64,000 nt of DNA from Steinernema hermaphroditum (GCA_030435675.1 CM059624.1:12300769-12364768); one strand, 5' to 3'; shown: positions 32,401 to 44,694, counted from the stretch's first letter. The notes: generated by a model not told the origin, from the letters alone. Made by a program: numbers and translations.

Positions 32401-32611
32401 TGTCGTCCATGTGCATTGGGCAAATGAAATAAAGGGGGCCGACAGAGACGGGCTCGGGGAGCACAAGGCGAAGTGTCAATCTGTCAACTTACGAGGTGCG
32501 GTCGCGTCGCTTCGAGGTTTCCATTTGTTGAAGGGTGTTCGACGAGAACACTTCGCTCGGGGACCCTCGGCCGTTGCCGGTGGCTGGAGGATCGACTCCG
32601 ACGCGAACCAT
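29423..32611 (-). CDS. Gamma-glutamyltransferase (membrane-anchored)
   Basis: Nine exons (32611-32493, 32278-32158, 32110-31962, 31331-31209, 31165-30869, 30827-30502, 30346-29838, 29791-29621, 29578-29423) give 656 residues. The enzyme cleaves or transfers the gamma-glutamyl group of glutathione outside the cell. A cytosolic tail of about 40 residues precedes the anchor [21 protein letters not shown]. Family motifs are [41 protein letters not shown] with the autocleavage/catalytic threonine near residue 464, CTSTVN, and GGSGGS. The in-frame TAG near 29580 is not a defect: a 42-nt intron (GTACGG..TTTTAG) removes it. Intron 3 is 630 nt and carries a tRNA-like relic. The start follows a TTTCAG acceptor by 7 bases. 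Confidence 0.95.
31794..31870 (+). repeat. Decayed tRNA-like sequence in a GGT intron
   Basis: The order TTAACTCATTGCGAACG, then an anticodon-loop-like TTTGTAA, then GGTCGGTTCGAGTCCCC resembles a tRNA-Thr(TGT). The anticodon and T-stems pair poorly and no sound acceptor stem is visible. It is better seen as a tRNA relic or SINE head than a working gene. Confidence 0.3.
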
Positions 32612-35600
32612 TGGAGCTACTGAAAGCAGGCGAGATTGATGGTGGATCGATACAATAAACACGTTTCAAATAATAGAAATTCACAGAATGAGGCAGCATC
32701 AGATGGCACTTTAGCAGAACTGAAATAGACCAGAAACCAATCGGTCCCACTTTGCACAGAGTTTCTGATGCAACCGAAAATTTATTCACGAAACAGCGAG
32801 CAATGTTCTGTCGGCAGCGACAGGCGACATAGATCAGAACATCATAATGGCACTCAATAATTGTACCCGCATGGAAAGGTCACATGGACCTGATCACGGA
32901 TTTACCGTTGGGTACCGGTAAATTGCGGTCGATGGGGGTAATCGGTGTACTTTGGTTGGTCGTCGACAGAGCGAATCGGGAACACGTCGATTCTCGTCGT
33001 CGGTTCGTCGAAAAACAAGCGCTTTTATGGTGCAGGTCGCTGTGACTCATGAGAAGGTCACCATTTTGGGTGATCAAAGGACTTCAGCGAACTTAAAAGG
33101 AGAATAGTGCAATGAATTAAAAGATCAACGTTAAAGTGGGTCTGCAGAAGAAGATCAAATCTTCAAATGTAACTCATGAGAAGACTACTTCAGCGAACTT
33201 AAAAGGAGAATAGTGTTATCTGAATCAAAGTTCAAATCTCTATTTTGAATAATCCCAGAAAAGCAAATATTAGCCAGTCCTTCGATCAAGGTTTCTGTAA
33301 ATGCATCGAATTGAAACAGTTTTAGCAAAGTGAAATTCGAAAGAATATGATGACGCATGACCTTGATCACTCATATAAAAGGAATTTTAAGGCTGTGATC
33401 GTTTTGATCAAATCGTGATGTTATCTCTAGGAGTGAATCTTCAACTTTGACTGTCTGATAAGTGTCAGTAAACAAATTTGAGATGCACAAAAATAGTGTG
33501 CTGAATCAGGGAACTTCGCAAAAACTGTCTATGATTCATCACTTTATAATCACTTAACTGGATCGGTATTGTACACAGCAATAAAATCGTCCTTTCGATT
33601 TAATAAGTAGTTAAGTCGTAGGTTAAGCAAATAGATCTCTATTTTGAGTGATCCCAGAAGGCAAATATTGGCCGACGGATACAAAAACATGTTTTTGTCG
33701 TTTTTGGCTTTACAGACAGGGAGAGGAATCAACGTGAAATGCGCCTTTTGAAATATGTCAACTGGAAGGGAACCTCATATCAAACAACGAATTGGCAAAC
33801 AGGTACGTGTATTCTATTGAGCATATACCCCAAAATCCCACTCATTTATATGCTATGAACATCCTTCGAAAGTTATGTTCAAATGACTATAGTCAAGAGA
33901 GCTACGGCTATCCATGTGGCTCAAATGGGTAGTGTCTTGTTTGGCGTTCCATTGTCATCCCAATACTACCTTTCAATTGTCCCCATTTTGCGTCCTGGGA
34001 TGTTCAGCAAAAGCATACAACAAGGACCGACCATTTCAAGTACAAAAATCACGACGATCGTCTTTCTCCAACATTGCACGTACTGGTTTAAATGTGATTT
34101 TCGAAAGGTGTTACGCGATTTAGGCGATTAGGTGTACCGAAAAATTAAAAATTCACTAGTGTATGTCTACCTGTATCTCAATTTTCTAAAACTCAACCTA
34201 AGCTGGACACTTCGGATGAGACCCTTGTGAAATCTGAGTTGCTTTAATTGAAAATTTCGTTGACATAAGTCGAACGGAAAGATGAAATATCCTTTGGCAT
34301 TTCCCACACATTCGTTTCCTCGTAATATCAAAAAGGAGGAACCCGATCAATAGAAAAGCGATGACCGTAAATCAATCGGCGTCTTCTTGGGTGCACTAAA
34401 AACATAAGAAGAGGGTCATTTACGGACACATTAACATTCCATTAGGGAGAGGTCGGGAAACACGGGGTGACAGCGCTGTTGACATAGCCCGATCGGCATG
34501 GTCCGCGTCAACTGCTGCCCGGTGACAGTAACGGTTGAGGGAATTTATAGCGTGGAGGTCTAATCCGGCGGGTGGAACTCGCTCGGCTGAGTGCCCTGCC
34601 CCCGTCGCGGAATGTTTTTGGCACCAGCACGGAGAACCGGTCCCGCCGCCGTTACGCGGAAACATTCCTCGTCCGACGGCGATGATCCGCGCGCACACTT
34701 CTGCTAGCTGAGGCAAATTAGCCAGTTTGTTGCAGAGCGGAGGGTTGAGGAAGCGGGACACGACAGGTTAAGTCCACAGAGTGGATCTGGTTTATATACG
34801 CTGGCGACATTAACCGGATGGAGATCATGTAAATAGTGTTTTTGGGATGTAGGCGGTGAACTGAAAGGGCGCCTTGTTTGCCGAAGACGACGGCAACGTT
34901 CGACGGAAGGTCATTGACGGGAGTTTCTAAAAAACTGGAACTCGGCTGATCGAACTCCGTTCAAAAAGTGCATGAGCAAAAAGTAGAGAGAAATCAAGAC
35001 AAAACCGAAGACGGAGGTGGATAGTGCAAAACAGTAAACACAGTACTAACAGGACACGCAGCACTGTTTTTGATTTCCACAACGCGAGGTGCCTAGTCAA
35101 GAGGACAGCTTTACATAACGATTTCTAGATTAGAATAAGACCAGATTACGATTCTGGACGTATATTCGACGTATAAATGATGTCGCACTTTGTCGCAGGA
35201 CTGTAGTGGGTACTTTTACAAAATTCATTTGGTCTTATACCGGTATATCCTAATTACAAATCGCATTTTGTTAAAAACTGGCAAGGTAACGGATCAAAGA
35301 AGGTTCACAGTTCACTATTGGGTGATGTGATCTTTGTTTCAGAGGTCAATTAAAATTTCACTCAAGTTGTTCAGTTGCTGAATGACAACCTTAACTGACT
35401 TTGTTGTTTAAATATCGGCCCCTCATTTGAATAAAATCGACAGTAAACGTTTAGAAAAACTCATATTGCGAGCACTTCATAGAAAGACAGCTCTTAGAAA
35501 GACAAAGATGACCGTTGGATACCGCTAACAGAGTTTGTCATTATCAACTTGGTATATTGTTAGAGGAGCGCCTTTTCAAAATACGAGTTTACGAGAGCCA

Positions 35601-36199
35601 ACAGCGACGGTCACCATCGACTGCTTGCAAAAATTATTCGGTGAAATTGAGAGAGAGAGTGCGAAAGACCCCTTACAAAAAAGCTATCATATAAGCGATC
35701 ACTACAACCGACCTCAAAAATCTATGCGCCTTTTTTATAATCGTCTCCTACAGACAAGTCCAAGTCCAGCATAACGAATCATTTGGTCTACGGCGTTACA
35801 TTATCTATGCATAACCTCAGCAGATGTGACCGAAAAAGAAAACAGAAATCAGTTGCATACAATTTTGAGTGAATGTGCCAAAAAGATCGTTAAAGATTTT
35901 GTATTTCGATCCGCATTAGATCATTGTGAAGTGGATCATCAGTCCTATAGTCAAAAATGTGACCATATTAAAAGAGGAATGTAAGTTGTGATAAACAAAA
36001 ATTTTATAAAAAATAAAAAATTTCAGACATGCGGCATGTCAATACACCACACTCTGCTGAAAACGCCCCCAAAAACTTCCCAAATGCCATTCCTAATGTG
36101 TTCTTTTTATGCTACACTTGCACTGGACGACGAAATTTCTCAATTTGGCAGACGTTTTTCGTCACAGGGCAATCTAGCACATTCAAAACCGAAAGTTTT
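32612..36199. other. Gene-poor, AT-rich region with short dispersed repeats
   Basis: No coding exon is supported. Short segments recur: ACTTCAGCGAACTTAAAAGG near 33080 and 33185, and TCTCTATTTTGA..ATCCCAGAA..GCAAATATT near 33237 and 33636. The stretch 34420-34760 is unusually GC-rich and is listed separately. Confidence 0.5.
34420..34760. other. GC-rich island in an AT-rich region
   Basis: About 340 bases rich in CpG contrast sharply with the flanks. The minus strand is open for 113 codons, but the translation has no recognisable domain. A partial inverted match, GGAATGTTTTTGGC and GCGGAAACATTCC, lies at about 34610-34670. A promoter, a structured RNA or transferred DNA are all possible; none is shown. 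Confidence 0.35.
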
Positions 36200-37249
36200 A
36201 TAGATAAATAGCTTTAGTCAATCCAACAAATTAATCAACCATTTGGCTAAGGATAACCCCAGATGATTTAATGCCAAAAGATTGGAATCGCCTTACCCAA
36301 AAATTAAAAACTGACCTTCCTATGTCCTACGGACCTTCCTCAGACTTGGCTGAGTATCGCTTCTTCCTCTAACTGAATGTCATCGCATCGTAAACAAGTG
36401 TCTTTCTGTGTGCATCGGCTGTCCAGAGCTGCCGGGACACAGTGCCTGTGGACACACAATTGTGCACGCGAAAGGTAAAAGCCTCTAGCCTCTCACCAAA
36501 AATCACACATTTGGTGTTTTTGGACTAACTTGCATCGTGCTTAGTGGGACATTTACAAAATATACACTAAACACTAAAATATACAATAAAACACCATCAA
36601 AAACAGCGTTGTTCTTCGAGGACTCTATGTATAATTACAGCGACCATACCTCAAAAATGTAAATTAAGAAAAAACACCATACAACCCCTTACAACAAATA
36701 TCACCTCCATTATGATGTATCTGACCAAAAGCAGCCCCCTATAAATACCCATTCTACTCAATTTGCTACAAACAAGTCCATCATCAATTAGTACAATTTA
36801 CAGTAGCAAACCAGCCCGGATAAATGGATACATAACTTTAGTCGATCCAACCAATTAATCAACCATTTGCTTAAGGATAACGCCGGATGTTGATGCCAAA
36901 GGTTCGAATCTGATTTTACGAAAAATGCAAAACTGACCTTCCTGTGTCGTACTGACCTTCCTAAGACTTGGTTGGATATAACTATCGCCACTGCAAAACT
37001 AAACACTAAAATATACAATAGAAATCCATAAAAAGCAAAACAGCGTTGTTCTTTTACGACTCTATCGCAGCAAGAAAGAAAAGTCAAAAATGTAAAGTAA
37101 GAAAAAACACCGTGCAACCACCAAATTCATCTCCAATATGATACACTGCATTTGACCAAAAGCAGTCCCTTATAAATACCCATTCTACTCAATTTGCTGC
37201 AAACAAGTCCATCATCAATTAGTACAATTTACAGTAGCAAACCAGCCCG
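36200..37249 (+). repeat. Imperfect tandem duplication, each unit with a TATA-box-like core
   Basis: Unit 1 (36200-36818) and unit 2 (36819-37249) share their start (TTTAGTCxATCCAAC) and end (TACAGTAGCAAACCAGCCCG). Unit 1 has about 190 extra bases. Each contains TATAAATACCCATTCTAC (TATA at 36740 and 37171) followed by nearly identical sequence for about 70 bases. No open frame follows. A further piece, AACTATCGCCACTGCAAAAC, recurs at about 37292. Confidence 0.65.
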
Positions 37250-38195
37250 CCGAGCATAGTCAAAACCACGTACTATCGCGCCACCAACTGCAAGTAACTA
37301 TCGCCACTGCAAAACAAAGAGCGAAAATACGTCGAAACACCGATCAATCATAACAGGTACGCGCCAATTACCGACGAGAAAACCGGAATTTGTGATGGAA
37401 AAAAGCGCGATGGCACTCCAATCATCCTATCGGTACTATCCGGACGACGGACGCCAATTACGGTTTTGCCTGACAGAGCACAAAATACCGTCGTCGGTGG
37501 ATTGCGTAACCGCAAAGGTGAACGTTGAATCAATGCGGTGGAGGCGAACGACCGAACGGAGTGAAGACAGATGCTGTTTGGTGGGAAGACGAGAAATTAG
37601 AGTCAAAATAGGCCAAATATTTTCGACGCCAGCGACGTAGAAAAAGGCGAAACACAAAAGAAGATGTCGGCAGCCGATTGACGCGCGATTATCGCGCCGT
37701 CATGATAAATATTGACAGAACTTTGGAGGCTAGCACATGGTGACCCTTATGGTAATTTACAGGGCTTATCTGTCTGAACAACCCTTTGCCAAGAATACTA
37801 TAGATGCAGTTAGAAAACCGCTGAAATTACGTTTGAATGCATGGATTAGTCAAAAATTTTTTGCTCAAAAATCAGTGACAAGACCACTCGGGAACAAAAA
37901 TCAGTGACAAGAACACTCGGGGACAAAAAATTAGGTCCATTATAAAAAAATTTTATGTGCAAGGTATAGCTTCTGTCATTTGTGTCCGTCGCGATCGGTC
38001 GTTCGCTCTCTCAGAAATGAGTCGACTGAGCAGTGGTTGTCGGCACAATGACTCCCCAAAAGTCTGGAGTCCCATCTGGAGTCGGCACGTAATTTCACTG
38101 TCTTGTTAAGAAGGCCGTCACCGTCGCAAATCGAAAGGTGACGCGACGAACAATGTGATGAATGAACGACTTCCATAAAAAATGATCAATGATAC
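37250..38195. other. Non-coding stretch before the Helitron relic
   Basis: Open frames on both strands around 37390-37660 have no recognisable domain and no good splice context. The phrase AAAATCAGTGACAAGA.CACTCGGG occurs twice in tandem near 37868-37922. Nothing else is supported. Confidence 0.4.
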
Positions 38196-38345
38196 CCAAA
38201 AATGTTAAGTTCCGTGAAAATAAAAAAACTGTGCTGAAACAGATTTCCTTATATCAGCAAGCGCACAGTGCGTCCTGTCTCGATCATACCACGGCAGCAT
38301 AAATAGGACACCGTGTTCAGATATCGCTGATAAAACACCCTGTGC
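38196..38345 (+). repeat. Left copy of a 140-bp direct repeat flanking the Helitron relic
   Basis: The sequence from TTAAGTTCCGTGAAAAT through GCGCACAGTGC, CAGCATAAATA and GACACC recurs in the same orientation at 39713-39850 with small indels. The pair brackets the helicase relic. It could be part of the Helitron, or a separate repeat into or beside which it inserted. Confidence 0.6.
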
Positions 38346-39690
38346 AACCTCAGCCTCCAGCAAGGGCTCTGCAACGGAACACGGCTGCAAGTCATTACGA
38401 TGTCTAAGAACGTATTAATTTGCAGGATCCTTACGGGGGACAAGGAAGGCTCGGAGGTGGCTCTGCCCCGAATTCCGGTCATGTCGAATAGCACTGACTT
38501 ACCCCTTCAAATAGTGAGACATCAATTTCCAATTAAATTAGCATATGTCATGACCATCAACAAGTTCAAAGGACAAACCCTGAAAAGGGTGGGCATCTAC
38601 AGGGTTATCGGAAAGTTCTGCAACGCGAAAAACACAATTTTTCTCAAACAAAACCATCTTAATTCCAAAAACGAACAATACTACGTTATTCAGCACGCTT
38701 AATTGCACATAAAACGTGAATTTTATTCAAAATGGCCTCCTCTATCGTCGATAGAAGGCCTTGACTCGCTTCTTGAAATTTTCGACGATCGCCGCGGGTC
38801 CGGATTCGTCAATGTGGTCTTCTCCGATGAGAAGATTTTTACCATCGAAGCGGTCCACAACTCCCAGAATCACTGTTACCTGCTGCAGAAAGGCTCCTCG
38901 CGTACGAAGCACGTTAAAACAAGCCATTTCCCCAATTCTGTGATGATTTAGGGCGAAATCTGCGCAACTACAAAAATTTCCCCGGTTTTCGTTGAAAAAG
39001 GTGTGAAAATGGACTCTCAGGTGTAGCAATAAGAGATCTTGGTGAAGCATCTGATTCCCTGGACCGAAAAACACTTATAGGACAACGGACGGGTATTTCA
39101 GCATGACTGGATGCCCGCTCGCAGATCGAAATCTACAATAGGATCCCTGGACCACACGCGAAAAGCATATTCCCTGAATGTGGACCAAGAACACTTAGCC
39201 GCCCAACTCGCCGAATTTAAACCCGATGGACTACGCGATTTGGTCCATTCTGGAGGAAAAGGCCTGCCGAAGAAGATACGCCACCGTGGACGACCTGAAG
39301 CGCGAACTCCTGGCCGCTTGGGAAGAAATTAGCGTGGGAACACTCGCGGCGATCGTCGAAAATTTCAAGAAGCGAGTCAAGGCCTTCTATCGACGATAGA
39401 GGAGGCCATTTTGAATAAAATTCACGTTTTATGTGCAATTAAGCGTGCTGAATAACGTAGTATTGTTCGTCTTTGGAATTAAGATGGTTTTGTTTGAGAA
39501 AAATTGTGTTTTTCGCATTGAAGAACTTTCCGATAACCCTGTATATGAAGGAAGAGGTGTTTGTCCACGGGCTATATGTAGCGTTCTCACGAGTGACCAC
39601 CCTCACTGGAGTCGTATTGCATCTACCACAGTCAAAATTAACTAATGCAAACCCTACTATTCGAGAGGGACCCTCAGCGCACATATGAAG
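38346..39690 (+). pseudogene. Helitron helicase relic, interrupted by a mariner element
   Basis: Two plus-strand blocks are pieces of a Helitron Rep/helicase C-terminus. Block 1 (38346-38599) has GLCNGTRLQVI, ILTGDKEGSEVALPRI, RHQFPIKLAYVMTINKFKGQ and ends VGIY. Block 2 (39542-39690) resumes with VFVHGLYVAFSRVTTL. These are the last conserved helicase motifs of the Pif1-like domain, in the right order. The gap between them is exactly the mariner element plus one TA copy, so the frame was intact when the mariner jumped in. The rest of the Helitron is not visible. Confidence 0.85.
38600..39541 (+). mobile_element. Mariner element with decayed transposase and long inverted ends
   Basis: The ends are CAGGGTTATCGGAAAGTTCT and its inverse, flanked by TA at 38598-38599 and 39542-39543. 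About 208 bp at each end are near-perfect inverted copies. Transposase pieces on the plus strand include VVFSDEKIFTIEAVHN and, near the C-terminus, DYAIWSILEEKAC with ATVDDLKRELLAAWEEIS and VENFKKRVKAFYRR to a stop at about 39400. Frames are broken and the N-terminal half is missing. The left arm is an inverted copy of the C-terminal end, so the element is a fold-back derivative that cannot encode transposase. Confidence 0.88.
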
Positions 39691-39712
39691 CAGGCTTTCA
39701 AAAATAAATATT

Positions 39713-39850
39713 AAGTTCCGTGAAAATTTAAATAAAAATAAATAGCTTTGCTGAAACGAACTTCCTAATATCAATGCGCACAGTGCCTTTTTATATATCT
39801 CTACCTCAACAGCATAAATATGACACCCTGTTCCGATATCTCTGGTATAC
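39713..39850 (+). repeat. Right copy of the 140-bp direct repeat
   Basis: It matches 38196-38345 in the same orientation, with TTAAGTTCCGTGAAAAT, GCGCACAGTGC, CAGCATAAATA and GACACC in order. It has about 10 extra bases near its start (AAATAAATAGC). Confidence 0.6.
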
Positions 39851-41144
39851 GTAGATTTTTTCCCTGCTTTAAAATGGAAGCTACTAATCTGAGAGGAGAA
39901 GGCTTGAGTGCTAGAGGCGGATCGGGTTGAGATCTACTGCAATGCGTAGAGCCTTGGAAGTCGAAAATGCAAGAGCTCGCATGCCCTCAGTTAAGTTTAC
40001 TGTTTAAAACTCCACTCAAAACAACGAAAAATGCGAGCTTGTCGTGATCGATTAAATATATCGTGGCAGGAGCCAGCAGTGAAGCGAGACCAGCGCGACT
40101 CTTAAGTGTGCAGCTCAGATTCAACTCATGATCCGATCGATTTTGCGCTCATTCTTAAATGAGTCTCCCAAGTTATTGTGAAAAAAAAGTGCTGGCAGGG
40201 TCACAGATCACTGGTGGATCCTACCACGACGTACCTCATTTCCCACGAATCCATCGCATATACATCGAGTTGAGCTTGAAACAGTGAAATTACCTCGAGA
40301 TTGGAAATAGCGGACAAAAATGTAAAATGGCAAGGAAGTCAAGAGCAGTTAATAGTAAAAAAGCACTATAAACGACATCGGCTACCTCCCGACTATCAAC
40401 ATGAGAGGACAGTGTTCGACATCGAAAGACTTCATTAGCAAAGTAACATGTAGCAGATCATCCGCCTAGAGTTAATCCCTTCTTAGACAGCTCCCCTCGT
40501 CTTACGCACAACCGTAATCCACTAGCAACATCGAAAAGAGAAGGTGTTTGGGTGCACATGAAGATTATATCATCACTCAAGGACGATGGGTGTCTCGGCT
40601 TTTGGGACATGGTGTACTTTCCATAGGCCTTATTCCTGGTCAGCGTCTGAGAGCACTTCTTAAGACCCACGATCACATCACACAAAAACCAGAACCGATC
40701 GTCAGCGATCTAAAAGTGAAAAACAAAAGGACCGTTCGGCGGCCGATCGACAGCGCGATCAGTTGCGCAATGATGTTTTCGCCCGAGGTTATCATGCATA
40801 CCGACCGAAAACAAGAAAAGAAAGAAGAAGAGAAGCACCAGAATCTGGTTCTCCTCATACAAGCTTCTTAGTTCGCCAAGCGACTTTCCCTGTTTTCTAA
40901 GACTTATTCGGTGTTTCTGTCAATCACCTATTGTGTGGCAGGCGGCATTCCACTACATGCGTAAACCGGAAAGGTGTTCGCACAAGCGGAAACGGTGAAA
41001 GGTGAGAAACACGCGTGGTGCAAGGTCGTTCGGAGAAGGTGACAGAAAGAGCGAATAGATCGGTGCTTGCAAAGTGGAATTTCGTACTCTAGCGGATCAC
41101 AAAATGCCTCGACTAAAAGCCCAAACAAATCGATCCATGTTGAA

Positions 41145-41245
41145 CTCTTCCCAGCAACCGTGCAGTTCCACTTTCGTGTTCCTGCGGCTTCATCGATGTC
41201 CTTCACCTTGGTTACGCTTCGGAGCCACTCAAATATGATACGCGC
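41145..41245 (-). mobile_element. RTE retrotransposon relic
   Basis: The minus strand reads WLRSVTKVKDIDEAAGTRKW, clearly related to the WLRGVTKVMDITEAAMKRKW segment of the RTE copy at 49072-50540. Only this C-terminal segment of the reverse-transcriptase protein is visible. Confidence 0.7.
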
Positions 41246-42079
41246 CGATTTTATGAAACTCTGGTATAATGTATCTAGGTCTAGGCCACCTAACTGTTTT
41301 CCCAAACTTCATGTAGTTTGACTTGCAAAAATGCTTTCTCTATGTTACCACTAACTACGACAGATCCAGTGCGAAAACGGAGATACATCCCGACAATCAA
41401 TGACAGGATCGTAGGTCGTACGAGCAGCAAAAATATGAAAATGGAAACTAAGCATTGTTGAACGACATGTAAAGCAATGTGATCTCAGAATTGGTATTTC
41501 AGTTTTAATAGCAAACAGTGGCCATGGTGGTATTAGAGGCTTTGTTTCTATACAATTTATCAGGCACCTTTGTCCGAAGCCGATGTGATCTTCGAAACAT
41601 CCTGTGTTTGGAATTGGAATTTCCCAAAAGATTTTCGAAAGCGACAGCCTCAAGTATTCTATAACCATATGCTGTCATCTCTCTTATCGCTTATTTTCTC
41701 CTTAATTTGCGTCATGGGTCAAGTCTCGGGCGTCGATAGATATTGATGTCGATGTTGTCACAGCACCAGGTTCGGCATTTTTTATCTGACCTTTTTGTTA
41801 AGTTTTTCTTTTTCTGGTACTGCTGATGGAAGCAATCTGAGTGACAGCTTTACTGGGTGCTCAAGTATTGGTGGGTGCCAGTGGTGGGTGACCACGGACA
41901 GGTCAGCAGTCGCAGATGGCGTCATCTATGAAGTTCCAAAAACAACACCATAACAGCAACGTTCTACATTGGGTTCGTACGCTCTTCACAATGCCATCTC
42001 TTTATCGTGTCCTTGGTCCTCTTAGCAGGCACATTGTTGTCGGCCACTCTTATAAAAATGGTAACCATGTAACCATCTA

Positions 42080-42185
42080 TAACATCATAATCCACAGGAA
42101 CTTTCACTTCCTCCGGACGTCTTTCAGCTTGGTTACTTGTCGAATCCAGTCGTTTTTTCTCCGATCCGAAAGCCTACAGTCAAAT
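42080..42185 (-). mobile_element. RTE retrotransposon relic
   Basis: The minus strand reads CRLSDRRKNDWIRQVTKLKD, the counterpart of VRLLDRRTNNWLRGVTKVMD in the better RTE copy. It is a short, decayed fragment, distinct from the one at 41145. Confidence 0.6.
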
Positions 42186-43137
42186 GCTTCCCAAGTCCAT
42201 CCTGAATATCCGAGCCTTTCCAAAAATTCATAGAAACTCGAATAACTTTACAAACATATAAAAAATACATATAAAATAGGGAAGCTTCGAAAGTCGCTAA
42301 AATACAAAATGTAAAAAAAATGTACGGTCACCGTTGCAAGAACGCACAGACCAAAAAAATGCAAAAATTGCCTATTTAAGACTCGGATATTTGGGATGCC
42401 TTTCGACTATGAGTTGCTTTGTGCTTTTGCTACGGTTCCACATTTCAGATCTCAGGCAAGGCCATAAGAGTCCAGTGACCAGTTATAAGTATATACGAAT
42501 GGTAGCAGAGATATCAGCCCGATTCAATATGAGTTCGTTCAACAGCTATAAAAGCCATTTATAATCACGTCATTCAGCCAAATTCCATCTGTATGGCTGC
42601 AAAGGTCGCTCTTCGATCTTTTATTTGCGTCCTCTAAAAGGTACTGATCGAAGATAATGAAATGAAAGGTCGCTTCTCAGAAAGTGAACACCAACATGAA
42701 ATTACTTCCTCGTACGGTTGCACGTACTTTGATTGATCGCACTCCGTTCTTTCACAGCAGCAACAACAGGTGAACACCGTTCGCAGATGGAAAAATAAAT
42801 CATTTGCATATGAAATGAAACTACGTGAGGATACGTGTGTAGCAGCAACCTTCGGCGTTGCTCTGTCCAAGGTGATTTATCTTCGCATAAGGGCCTCCCT
42901 GCAAAGAGTATCCTCGGAGGGCTATGAGGTCCTTTCTCCAAAGCCGTGCCAATGCATTAACATTTCTTGTTCATCCAGAAACCCCTTTATTTAAGTAGAA
43001 GTTCGTTCCATTGTATTCGGGAATAAACCATAAAGTGGCTTATAGAAATCTAGAATTCACAAACACTGCCGCGGACATTAATAAATTTTTTTGAAAGCTT
43101 ATAAGAAAGAAAAACAACTTATGGTATATCATCGGAT

Positions 43138-44430
43138 TCATGAACACTCTTGGTCATTTGTTTTTAGCGGTCCAGGTGTCGAAACAGTATTTCCAGAGTG
43201 ACTTTGTCGAATGTTGTATCCTACCACCTTAACTTGAATAATTGTGACCCGGAAGGGCAGCATCGACAGGAGGATACGTCTATACGAACCGAACGCCACA
43301 AACGTTGAGAGTAGGGGGATTCGGGCCTAAAACAATACGATATCTCAAATCTATAAAACACACTTACGTAGCTCGTGTAGCGTCCGATCTTATAAAAGAG
43401 ACCTCCGGCTCGTATGATTGGATGTTCCGGAAATCGTTGATCGAGTGGGAGACTAGCCATGTAGATGTTAAAAAAGTTGGCCAACAGGCCGTTCAAGACT
43501 AGAATGCTAGGCAGTGCCGTGTGCAAGATGATTGATACAAGCTGCTTCCGGTGTTTACTAGTGCTATTCGATCGAGCACGACCACGGCGCGAGTAGCTGA
43601 CGATAACAAACGTTGACTAGATGACAGTGAAACACGTTGACAAGAGTAAGTAGTAACCTACCAGAAAACAGAATACAATCAGAATGATGCCTGTTCCATT
43701 AATGATCGTATGATTGGCGATGAATATAAAGTCATAGAGGTCATCCGGAAGAAAGTCAGATGAAAATAACGCGCTAAACATTGTCAAGGTGTTCGTTTCC
43801 ATGTTTAGCAGGACGGCGAAGACGAAACTTCCCAGGTAGAACGCATTTCTTCTCTTCAAGGAGGTCCTCAAAGTACAAAAGTATACTGTTTCTAAACGTT
43901 GGTCATACGAGGGTTTGAAAATCCTGGCCAAAGTTAATGGAAAAGTGTAGGACATGAACGTGGCGACCACCATTATTATAGCAAATAGACGATAAACAAA
44001 TGACGGGATCTCGATCAGCATCCTACCGACTATTTGAACCACATCAACGCTAGAAATGGGTGATAGCATGCTCGACGAATCGAGTCACATTACTAGTCTC
44101 TGTAGTAGTTTCCCGAAGAGTCGACGATTCCACAAAGCTGAAGGATGCTGATGACAATCTGGAGAGCTTCGCCTGGCGCGCTGATCACGAACAGCCACAA
44201 CGTGTACAGCCTGCTGTGATCCTTTCGGTCGATTTTCATCGAAACGTAGATGACGAAGGCGATGGCTGTCAGGTTCCATGTGGAGCTACATATCTGTAGG
44301 GGTGGATTGTTGGAGAAATCATCTAGACACAAAGAATGGAAGTAAAATGATAGTGTAGGGGGGTGCAACTAGTTCCAATTACTGAGCGTTGAGTAGTGTT
44401 CGTAGGGGCACTTGACTCCTTGGACGCCAT
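43138..44430 (-). CDS. Serpentine receptor SR1 (7TM, family unassigned)
   Basis: Six exons (44430-44370, 44322-44094, 44049-43909, 43866-43662, 43616-43368, 43326-43138) give 357 residues. Seven hydrophobic segments are spread over the exons. The short first exon is Ser/Thr-rich with an NTT glycosylation site. Exon 2 has NNPPLQICSSTWNL and ends GIVDSSGNYYRD. Exon 5 has KHRKQLVSIILHTALPSI, and the last exon STFVAFGSYRRILLSMLPFR. The TM6 and TM7 patterns vaguely recall the nematode Str superfamily, but I cannot assign a named family. Relative to SR2 it lacks two codons in the conserved PLLTISTF segment at the start of TM7. Intron 3 ends in TTTGAG, a weak acceptor. A sensory receptor role is inferred only. 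Confidence 0.75.
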
Positions 44431-44694
44431 AGCGGCAAATGACACAAAACAGCGTCGGACCACACTATTAGTTTATGGTAAAGCAGGTGTTTCGTGCGAG
44501 TTGGCGAGGGCTGCGTTCCTCCCTCAAGGTTCAATAAAACGTTTGCTGCCGTTTTAGTAGGTCGACACGGCTTCATCTAGGACTGTTCGACTCTATTATC
44601 AAACAGTTGCCGGAATGGGGAAGTGTTGCCGGAATAGTCACCCTCGCCTATAGTCAACTAGGCTGTTTATGTGTAGGGACAAGCAAGCGAATTT

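Larger units (their letters stand above)
39851..43137. other. Gene-poor region with retrotransposon relics
   Basis: No complete gene is supported. Two small RTE relics lie on the minus strand (41145-41245 and 42080-42185). Other open frames, such as those at 42634-42994 on both strands, lack domains and splice context. Confidence 0.5.

Noticed and set aside
36200..39850. CRISPR array or bacterial mobile DNA
   Set aside because: Repeats are few, long and irregular, without a constant spacer; all recognisable elements are eukaryotic.
42634..42994. Overlapping open frames on both strands
   Set aside because: Neither shows a domain, a start context or splice partners.
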